Origin: Rickettsiaceae bacterium
GTDB taxonomy: Bacteria > Pseudomonadota > Alphaproteobacteria > Rickettsiales > Rickettsiaceae
Assembly (NCBI GenBank): GCA_022702085.1
Contig: JAKONF010000051.1
Coordinates: forward strand, 1-11,922
Length of the DNA: 11,922 nt
Reading direction: 5' to 3'
Made by a program: the position numbers and the translations under genes
Shown: positions 6,023 to 11,922 of the stretch, in pieces
Layout of the letters: each line of letters starts with the position of its first letter
Position numbering within the stretch: position 1 is the stretch's first letter
Notes under the pieces: generated by a model
Seen by the model: only the letters and a program-made list of their open reading frames with translations
Told to the model about the DNA's origin: nothing
Databases searched by the model: none

Positions 6023-9000
6023 ATGAATGAATCGCAAGTCCAAGCCTCCGATCCGAATTATTCAATTTGGGTGTCAGCATCTGCAGGAACTGGTAAAACT
6101 AAAATATTAACTGATCGCGTATTGAGATTGTTAATTAGCGGAGCTACTTTTGATAAAATCTTATGCTTGACTTTTACTAATGCAGCAGCAGCAGAGATGC
6201 AATCTCGTATTTTAAATAAACTATCGCATTGGGCAAATTTGAGTAGTGAAATGTTGCTTGCAGAGATTCACCTTTTAATACAAAAAACGCCTAGCGAGCA
6301 AGATTTGGAAAATGCTAAAAATCTTTATCATAGTCTGCTAAGCACTCAAGATAAAATTAATATTCATACCATTCATTCATTTTGCCAACGCCTACTCAAG
6401 CAATTTCCTCTTGAGGCTGGGATTAGTCCAGCTTTCCAAGTAATTGATAATACCCAAGAACAAGAAATTTTAAAGCAGGTAAAAGAGCAGCTTTATTTAC
6501 AAGAAGAACATAGAATAATTGATTTTTTTATAGCCAATTTTCATGAAACAGTTGTTGAAGATATTTTGGCTGAGATAATAAAAAATTGTGCTAAATTTAG
6601 AGAGCTCAAATATCTAGAATTATCAAGCGAGCCAATTCATCCTAATAAATTTTTTGATATAACTAAAATATTAGCAGAGATATGTTTGAGTAATCAAACA
6701 GCAGATCTTATGACGTTATTAGAAGCTAATCTTGGCAAAGAAATAAACTGGGAATGTATACGTGAACTTTGTTTAACCAAAGATGGGAATATAAGAAAAA
6801 AAATTTTAAATGCCAAAGATAAGCAAGCTAATCAAACATTAGCTGAATATTTAGACCATTTACAAAGAAAAATTTATGATATAGATCAAAATTACAAATT
6901 CGAGCAGATTATATATCAATCCGAGCAACTCAAGAAACTTGGTAAGTTGTTTATTGAATTATATGAACATTATAAAAAGCAACATAGCTTACTAGATTAT
7001 GATGATCTCATCTTTTTAACTAAATCATTATTAACACAAAAAAATGCCAGAGAATGGGTACTTTACAAATTAGATGGAGGCATTGATCATCTATTGGTTG
7101 ATGAAGCTCAGGATACTAGTCCTCAACAATGGTTAATTATTGAATCAATTATTACAGAATTTTACTCAGGAGAAGGGGCAAGAGCAGAAGAGCGTACACT
7201 TTTTGTGGTGGGTGACGAAAAACAATCCATATTTAGCTTTCAAGGAGCTGATATAGAATCTTTCAATTTAATGAACGCTCATTTGAGAGAAAAATTAAAG
7301 ATAGCTAATAAAAAATTTGCCGTAGTAAATCTTGAATGGTCTTATAGATCATGTGCAGAAATTCTAGAAGTTGCCTATAGAGTATTTGAACATATTAAAA
7401 ATATAGACGCTGATCTTTTTATAGCAAATAATCCAAAAATTTTGCCATTTAGAAATACTCATCCTGGTAGAGTTGAATTATGGCCATTGATTTGTAATGA
7501 GAAAGATACAGGTAAGTTTTGGCCATTACCAGCTGAGCAAAATCAAGTAGTATCAGCATCAATAAAATTGGCAGATAATATTGCTGACTTCATTTTTGAA
7601 CAAATCAGTAAAGGCACGATTCTACCTTCTACAGGCCAAAAAGCTAAAGAAGGTGATTTTATGATATTATTCAGGCGCCGAGATGAATTTACTCTAGAAG
7701 TGATTAATCAGCTAAAGAAAAAAGGTCTTGAAGTTGCAGGTATTGATAGGCTTACTCTAAATCAAAATTTATCAGTAGCAGACTTAATTGCTTGCGCAAA
7801 ATTTGTGCTGCTTCCTAGTGATGATTTAAACTTAGCTTCGCTGCTCCGAAGTCCAATTATTGATTTTTCTGAGCATGAACTACAAAGTTTAAGTTCTAAG
7901 CGCAATACTGAAATTTCTTTATGGCAAATATTAGAGCTTAATCCTTTAATGTATCATAAAACTTTAAAAAAATTGAATGATCTAAGACAACTATATAAAG
8001 TTTCAAATGTCGCAAATTTTTTTCATGTTGTAGTAGATTGCTTAGGCTTGCGTTCTAGTATGAATTTTGCCAATGGACCAGAAAGTGATGATGCAATTAA
8101 TGAATTAATCTATCTTTGCCAAGATTATGCTAGTAGAAAGAATAATTCATTACAAGGATTTATACATTGGTTTGAAAATAATGAAATCGAAATAAAAAGA
8201 GATACCAGCTCTGCTAGCAAGATTAAGATTATGACGATCCATGGAGCCAAAGGTCTACAATCGCCTGTAGTAATTTTGTGTGATACTACTAGCTTACCTA
8301 TCAATAAGAGTAAGTTCATATGGAGTGATGATAGTGATTATAATGGTGATAATAATTTATTCATCGTTAAAGATGTAGCAAACATGCCAGAATGTTTAAT
8401 AAAGCTCAAAGCTAAGCAGCAAAAGAAAGACATTCAGGAATATTTGAGATTGCTATATGTAGGAATGACTAGAGCTGAAGATAAATTGATTATATGTGGC
8501 TATTCTAATGGCGAAAAGTTACCAGAGAATTGCTGGTATGATCTTGTGCAAAAATCAATGAAACAGATGATCGCTGCAGATGAAGATGGCCTATTGATAT
8601 ATGAAAATCAAACTAAGAATAATTTTATGAATGATGAGCCTTGTAGTATCATAAAAAACAGAATTGCTTCAAACCTTAGTCATATTAAAGAAGAGAAAAC
8701 TAATTATAAAATTCCAGAACTAACTCCTGATTTTACCATAAATTCACCATTGATTTCGCAGGATTATTTGAAATATGGCCAGGTCTTTCATAAAGTTTTA
8801 GAAGATAGCATCAATATCAAAGATACCGGTAGCATGAAAAGTCATCCATTGATTGCCGTGTTGACTCCTGGCTGGCAAAGTAAAATTTATCAAAGCATTG
8901 ATAAATTACATAATAATGAGCAATTTCATAAGATAGTAGCTATGAATACTAAAACTGAGCTTAGTATTGGTTCTTCCAATGAGCAAGGAATAGATACTGG

Positions 9001-9217
9001 TAGAATTGATTTGATGGCCATGGATGATAATAATATCATTATCATAGATTATAAATCAGATAATAATCCTATTTATGATTTTGATAAAATACCGAGTGCT
9101 TACGTTTATCAGCTAGAATTTTACCGTAAAACAATTCAAAAAATATATCCAACACATCAAATCACCTGTCAAATATTATGGCTGCAGACAGGTGATTTTA
9201 CAGAAATCTTGTTGTAG
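6023..9217 (+). CDS. addA: Double-strand break repair helicase-nuclease AddA
   Basis: AddA is the UvrD-like helicase plus nuclease subunit of AddAB, which resects broken DNA ends before RecA loading, acting as RecBCD does elsewhere. The 1064-residue protein starts QVQASDPNYSIWVSASAGTGKT, the alphaproteobacterial AddA opening, with Walker A at 19-27 (K25). Further superfamily 1 helicase motifs are LCLTFTNAAAAEM, Walker B DEAQDTSPQQW (D360, E361), FVVGDEKQSIFSFQGA, LEWSYRS, MTIHGAKGLQSPVVIL and YVGMTRAEDKLIICG. The C-terminal RecB-type nuclease keeps its residues: H923 (GQVFHKVLE), D996 (GRIDLM), D1009 and K1011 (IDYKS), then the YQLEFYR motif. Both activities therefore look intact. Start: ATG 6023 is the first in frame after an upstream stop at 6002; its ribosome binding site is unclear. 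The usual partner addB is not adjacent. It converges with the ankyrin-like gene, leaving a 7-nt gap. Confidence 0.95.
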   Translation: MNESQVQASDPNYSIWVSASAGTGKTKILTDRVLRLLISGATFDKILCLTFTNAAAAEMQSRILNKLSHWANLSSEMLLAEIHLLIQKTPSEQDLENAKNLYHSLLSTQDKINIHTIHSFCQRLLKQFPLEAGISPAFQVIDNTQEQEILKQVKEQLYLQEEHRIIDFFIANFHETVVEDILAEIIKNCAKFRELKYLELSSEPIHPNKFFDITKILAEICLSNQTADLMTLLEANLGKEINWECIRELCLTKDGNIRKKILNAKDKQANQTLAEYLDHLQRKIYDIDQNYKFEQIIYQSEQLKKLGKLFIELYEHYKKQHSLLDYDDLIFLTKSLLTQKNAREWVLYKLDGGIDHLLVDEAQDTSPQQWLIIESIITEFYSGEGARAEERTLFVVGDEKQSIFSFQGADIESFNLMNAHLREKLKIANKKFAVVNLEWSYRSCAEILEVAYRVFEHIKNIDADLFIANNPKILPFRNTHPGRVELWPLICNEKDTGKFWPLPAEQNQVVSASIKLADNIADFIFEQISKGTILPSTGQKAKEGDFMILFRRRDEFTLEVINQLKKKGLEVAGIDRLTLNQNLSVADLIACAKFVLLPSDDLNLASLLRSPIIDFSEHELQSLSSKRNTEISLWQILELNPLMYHKTLKKLNDLRQLYKVSNVANFFHVVVDCLGLRSSMNFANGPESDDAINELIYLCQDYASRKNNSLQGFIHWFENNEIEIKRDTSSASKIKIMTIHGAKGLQSPVVILCDTTSLPINKSKFIWSDDSDYNGDNNLFIVKDVANMPECLIKLKAKQQKKDIQEYLRLLYVGMTRAEDKLIICGYSNGEKLPENCWYDLVQKSMKQMIAADEDGLLIYENQTKNNFMNDEPCSIIKNRIASNLSHIKEEKTNYKIPELTPDFTINSPLISQDYLKYGQVFHKVLEDSINIKDTGSMKSHPLIAVLTPGWQSKIYQSIDKLHNNEQFHKIVAMNTKTELSIGSSNEQGIDTGRIDLMAMDDNNIIIIDYKSDNNPIYDFDKIPSAYVYQLEFYRKTIQKIYPTHQITCQILWLQTGDFTEILL
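9159..9198. terminator. Perfect 12-bp inverted repeat inside the addA 3' end, candidate terminator
   Basis: Arm AAATCACCTGTC (9159-9170) and arm GACAGGTGATTT (9187-9198) are exact reverse complements, separated by a 16-nt loop. The right arm runs into TTTTA on the plus strand. It is the strongest stem I found in the window and contains six G-C pairs. It lies 19 nt before the addA stop and 27 nt beyond the minus-strand stop of the ankyrin-like gene, so transcripts of both convergent genes contain it. The T tract is short on both strands, so it may act as a 3' stabilising stem rather than an intrinsic terminator. It encodes AddA residues near QITCQ and QTGDF. Confidence 0.5.
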
Positions 9218-9224
9218 ATATCTA

Positions 9225-11540
9225 TTAATTTGATTCTGTGTTCGTCTCGGCACTTAGACCTAGAGTAGATAACTCATCAAAGGATATTTCGTCTGAAGAA
9301 CGAAATTTAAATGCCAATATTTTTTCAATCAATTCTTTAGCTTCAGGAGAGACACCCCTTGGCGAGGATGACATGTTTTCTATCAAACTTTTACCACGAT
9401 AAGTGTTACTATTTTTAACAATATGAAGGAAAAGTTCTTTGATTGTATTTACTTCGAATGGGTCAATAGAAACTGATATTACTTTTTTCACATCATGCTT
9501 AAACTCAAATTCTTCTCTGAGTTTTATGAAAAATGTCTTAAGTACATCGAAACCTACTTTTGATTTTATTTCAGTTATCCATTTTGTAACACTTTGTTTA
9601 GTAACATCATAAAAACTAGTATTATTTAAAATCTTTATTCTAGATTCAGCAATCTCATCTACTAATTCCAATAAGTCTTTTTCAGATAAGTTTCTATTAT
9701 TGATGAATTGAGTTAAATATTCATCAATTAACATTTCAGATCCTTGTTCAATTAGTTTGATATATTTATGAATAATACTATTTTCATTTATACTTTGTGC
9801 TCTAGCCGAATTTGGCATCAAATATTCTTTGAGTTCACTGATAAGCTTTAATTCTAAACCATCATTGAAATGAAAACTTTGACCATCCACACCTTCAAAA
9901 TTTTCAGCAAATGTTTTGTTAATAATTCCTTGAATTTTTTGCGTGGCAGGATTCCATTTGTCAGGATTTTTGTTATTTCCTTCATTTAAGCGATCATTTA
10001 GCCATTTAGCAAAAAATAATGGCCCATTATCTCCAAGAGATTCAATAGCACTAAAAATTAGTTTAAGAACATTTTCAAAATTATCGATGCTCATCTTGCT
10101 ATAGTCGTTTTGAGTAGCATCTAATTTGGCTATTAATTTATCTTGTACTACGTTAAGTAGATGTATCAATTTACTTAAAGAACACATCTGTAATTGACTC
10201 AAAGTGGTCTCAAGATTACTAAGTAATTCCTGATCGTCCTTAACTATATGAATAATAGTTCCTAATATCTTTTTAAAACTCCAATTTACTGATAATCTAT
10301 CTGACACGGTGGTCATTGATGATAATTTATTAATAACTTTAAGTACTGTATTAATATCTTGATCTTGCCATTCGGCAAAATAAGTTGAATAATCCTTTAA
10401 ATTTATAAGCCAAGTAATTTCATCAGCGATTTGCTGTTTACTTAGTGGATATTCTTTACGAAGCAATTTCATAATTTTGATAGTTTTCTTTTTATTACCA
10501 GCTATTAGATCTGGAGATTGTTGATTATTAATGACAATTTTTTGTATACTATTACTAATAGGTTTTTTAGGTTCGACTGAGCCATGATATCTAAGTATCT
10601 TAACTATTTCTGAATTGTGAGATTCTGCATCAATCATTCTTTGCCAACCATCGAAATTTATATTAACATTAAATATTGGTAACCCGTCTACATCATTTAT
10701 ATTGAGTAGACTATCTAAAACCTCAACACCAAGACTTTTAATTATAACTTCTGTAATAGGTGTTAGTCCATTATCATCAAACTTATTAAAGTAATCTTCA
10801 AACAAATTTAAATATTTTTTAATAAGATATACGTTGTCTTTATCTACGATTACTTTATTCAAACATTTTAGTTTTTGTAAGTAAAAATCAGTATTTGGTA
10901 AAGATTCAATGATGTCTAAAATCTTATCCAGACTTATACTAGAGTTGTGAAAAAAATATTCTATAGCTGTCAAACTATTTTGCTCTTCATCTTTGTCAAC
11001 AATTATGTTCCAATCGCCACCTCGACTTTTAAACGTTGAAAATAAATTTTCTTTACTTGCGTATTCAATGATAGATTGAATAGCTGTGTAACTAATGTCT
11101 TTAAAATCTATATATTTATTTTTTTCAATATATCTTAGAATGTTATCATTAACAGATTTAACAGCTGGAATTTCTAAATCCTCCCTACCAAGTAGGAAAT
11201 CTACAATCTCATTTTTATTGAATTTAATGTTAAGACTATAACTTATTAATGATATTTCAATTTGAGGATTTTTATCATCGTCGGTATTCATTTGCATGTA
11301 TCTGTTGGGATTATCAAGCTCAATTAATGTTTTTACAATACTATTTAGACCGCGTTCCATAGCATAAAACATTAAAGGTTTTTTACTACCCTCAATCATT
11401 GTAACATTGTGTATATTATTTGTACCAACATTTATTCTTGGGTCTCTTATCCAATCAACATTAAACTGTTTGTCATTAATAATATTTTCAATTGCTTCTA
11501 TATTATTATCAAAAACAGCTTTAACAAATTCCTCAAACAT
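9225..11540 (-). CDS. Large orphan protein with N-terminal degenerate ankyrin-like repeats
   Basis: The function is not recognised. From ATG 11540 the protein is 771 residues; a TTG at 11552 would add four. The first ~320 residues show ankyrin-like helix pairs: FVKAVFDNNIEAIENII (about 6-22), KPLMFYAMERGLNSIVKTLIEL (55-76), NSLTAIEYFFHN (188-199), NGLTPITEVIIKSLGVEVLDSLL (257-279) and AESHNSEIVKILRYHGS (305-321). They are far from consensus and irregularly spaced. The rest is long, mostly helical and polar, with no catalytic motif, signal peptide or membrane segment visible, and ends in an acidic, Ser/Thr/Glu-rich tail. Ankyrin proteins of intracellular Rickettsiales are often secreted effectors acting in the host; that is inference here. 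It is a single-gene unit behind a near-consensus promoter, converging with addA. No partner gene is adjacent. Coding is secure because of the long open frame. Confidence 0.85.
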   Translation of the reverse strand: MFEEFVKAVFDNNIEAIENIINDKQFNVDWIRDPRINVGTNNIHNVTMIEGSKKPLMFYAMERGLNSIVKTLIELDNPNRYMQMNTDDDKNPQIEISLISYSLNIKFNKNEIVDFLLGREDLEIPAVKSVNDNILRYIEKNKYIDFKDISYTAIQSIIEYASKENLFSTFKSRGGDWNIIVDKDEEQNSLTAIEYFFHNSSISLDKILDIIESLPNTDFYLQKLKCLNKVIVDKDNVYLIKKYLNLFEDYFNKFDDNGLTPITEVIIKSLGVEVLDSLLNINDVDGLPIFNVNINFDGWQRMIDAESHNSEIVKILRYHGSVEPKKPISNSIQKIVINNQQSPDLIAGNKKKTIKIMKLLRKEYPLSKQQIADEITWLINLKDYSTYFAEWQDQDINTVLKVINKLSSMTTVSDRLSVNWSFKKILGTIIHIVKDDQELLSNLETTLSQLQMCSLSKLIHLLNVVQDKLIAKLDATQNDYSKMSIDNFENVLKLIFSAIESLGDNGPLFFAKWLNDRLNEGNNKNPDKWNPATQKIQGIINKTFAENFEGVDGQSFHFNDGLELKLISELKEYLMPNSARAQSINENSIIHKYIKLIEQGSEMLIDEYLTQFINNRNLSEKDLLELVDEIAESRIKILNNTSFYDVTKQSVTKWITEIKSKVGFDVLKTFFIKLREEFEFKHDVKKVISVSIDPFEVNTIKELFLHIVKNSNTYRGKSLIENMSSSPRGVSPEAKELIEKILAFKFRSSDEISFDELSTLGLSAETNTESN

Positions 11541-11568
11541 AAAAATACCCAATTAATAAATTTTAAGT

Positions 11569-11597
11569 ATTATTAAAAATAGTCAATTAAATGTCAA
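11569..11597 (-). promoter_or_regulatory. Near-consensus sigma-70-type promoter of the ankyrin-like gene
   Basis: On the minus strand, TTGACA (11597-11592, perfect -35) is followed after exactly 17 bp by AATAAT (11574-11569, 5 of 6 to TATAAT). Transcription would begin near 11562, leaving a leader of roughly 20 nt before the ATG at 11540 with only a weak GGGT-type ribosome binding sequence. It is the best promoter match I found in the window. Confidence 0.6.
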
Positions 11598-11603
11598 GAA
11601 TAA

Positions 11604-11617
11604 TTAACACTCGTTAA
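11604..11617. repeat. Short inverted repeat upstream of the -35 box
   Basis: TTAAC (11604-11608) and GTTAA (11613-11617) flank the loop ACTC, 7 bp upstream of the -35 box of the ankyrin-like gene. On the minus strand it is followed by TTATT. It could be an operator half-site pair or a feeble stop for the Nfu-type gene. In such AT-rich DNA it may be chance. Confidence 0.2.
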
Positions 11618-11647
11618 AATTTAATGTGAATTAATTAAGAATATTCT

Positions 11648-11665
11648 AAAAAACATAAAGTTTTT
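11648..11665 (-). terminator. Weak hairpin downstream of the Nfu-type gene
   Basis: AAAAAC (11649-11654) and GTTTTT (11660-11665) can pair around a 5-nt loop. Read on the minus strand, the second arm ends in a run of T. It lies about 50 nt beyond the stop of the Nfu-type gene. It has a single G-C pair, so its value as a terminator is doubtful. The remainder of the 173-nt region 11541-11713 holds no clear gene. Confidence 0.25.
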
Positions 11666-11713
11666 AAAGGTATTAATGCTGAGCAAAGAGATATTTTAAA
11701 TTAATTAAATCTA

Positions 11714-11922
11714 TTATTCATTAATAGCTTCGACCGATTCAACTTCTGGCACAAAATGTTTAAGCATTGATTCAATGCCATTTTTCAAAGTTATAGAGGA
11801 ACTTGGGCAGCCTGAACAAGAGCCACGTAATTCGAGCTTAACTATGCCATTTTCGAAGCCACGATAAGTGATATCACCACCGTCCATAGCAACAGAGGGA
11901 CGAACTTTAGTTTCGATTATCT
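11714..11922 (-). CDS. NifU C-terminal-domain (Nfu-type) Fe-S carrier, 5' end outside window
   Basis: Nfu-type proteins carry a [4Fe-4S] cluster between two subunits and hand it to target enzymes, downstream of IscU. Translating the minus strand from the window edge to the TAA at 11716-11714 gives 68 residues, starting IIETKVRPSVAMDGGDITYRGFENG. The core RPSVAMDGGDI, the cluster-binding CSGCPSSSITLKNGIESML and the FVPEVESV tail are classic for the NifU C-terminal domain, with a CxxC at visible residues 35 and 38. The N-terminal portion, often a separate Nfu_N scaffold domain in alphaproteobacterial and mitochondrial NFU1 proteins, lies beyond the window, so the full architecture is unknown. 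The gene is oriented like the ankyrin-like gene, 173 nt upstream of it, and that gene has its own promoter. Confidence 0.93.
   Translation of the reverse strand, partial: IIETKVRPSVAMDGGDITYRGFENGIVKLELRGSCSGCPSSSITLKNGIESMLKHFVPEVESVEAINE

Noticed and set aside
8125..8319. Minus-strand 64-codon hydrophobic frame inside addA
   Set aside because: It is antisense to conserved helicase motif V. Its membrane-like appearance comes from reading AT-rich antisense codons.
9024..9045. 8-bp inverted repeat ATGATAAT/ATTATCAT in addA
   Set aside because: It is explained by the Asp/Asn/Ile codons leading into the conserved nuclease IDYK motif in AT-biased DNA.
11631..11708. Two copies of TTAATTAA (11631-11638, 11701-11708) flanking a 62-bp segment
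   Set aside because: The 8-mer is expected often in sequence this AT-rich, and the flanks do not extend the match, so I do not call a target-site duplication or attachment site.
1..11922. CRISPR array, tRNA, rRNA, insertion sequence, toxin-antitoxin pair or prophage genes
   Set aside because: I saw no spaced direct repeats, cloverleaf, transposase or integrase motif. The MazG-like protein is the NTP pyrophosphohydrolase, not the MazEF toxin system.

Overview
The window is strongly AT-rich and reads as a chromosome segment of an alphaproteobacterium of the order Rickettsiales, or a close intracellular relative. The basis is a class I lysyl-tRNA synthetase, an alphaproteobacterial-style AddA helicase-nuclease, ISC-type iron-sulfur genes, ubiquinone-linked DsbB and Coq7, and a large ankyrin-like orphan protein. 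The family or genus cannot be fixed from these sequences alone.

Layout. (1) Positions 1-1988, plus strand: the 3' part of iscS, a GNAT-type acetyltransferase gene lodged between iscS and iscU, then iscU and iscA. This is an ISC operon interrupted by an accessory gene and ending at iscA. (2) Positions 2017-4334, minus strand: lysS (class I, lysK type) is followed with a 4-nt overlap by a MazG-superfamily pyrophosphatase and then by a 94-residue protein of unknown function. (3) Positions 4335-4422: an 88-nt divergent promoter region. (4) Positions 4423-9217, plus strand: dsbB, coq7, sixA and addA in a tight array. dsbB/coq7 and coq7/sixA overlap, and 34 nt separate sixA from addA. (5) Positions 9225-11540, minus strand: a 771-codon orphan with degenerate ankyrin-like repeats at its N-terminus and a long helical remainder, behind the best consensus promoter of the window. 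(6) Positions 11541-11713: an AT-rich intergenic stretch. (7) Positions 11714-11922, minus strand: the 3' end of a NifU C-terminal-domain (Nfu-type) Fe-S carrier gene.

How the genes fit together. IscS supplies sulfur, IscU is the assembly scaffold, and IscA and the Nfu-like protein pass clusters to targets, so Fe-S biogenesis genes occupy both ends. IscU keeps the LPPVK motif read by the HscA chaperone, although hscB, hscA and fdx do not follow iscA here. DsbB re-oxidises DsbA using ubiquinone, and Coq7 makes a late ubiquinone intermediate, so their overlap is functionally sensible. SixA and AddA share the transcription unit by position only.

The least ordinary items are the acetyltransferase gene inside the isc operon, the ankyrin-like orphan with its strong promoter, and a perfect 12-bp inverted repeat inside the last codons of addA at the convergence with that orphan. 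No CRISPR array, tRNA, rRNA, insertion sequence or prophage was seen.
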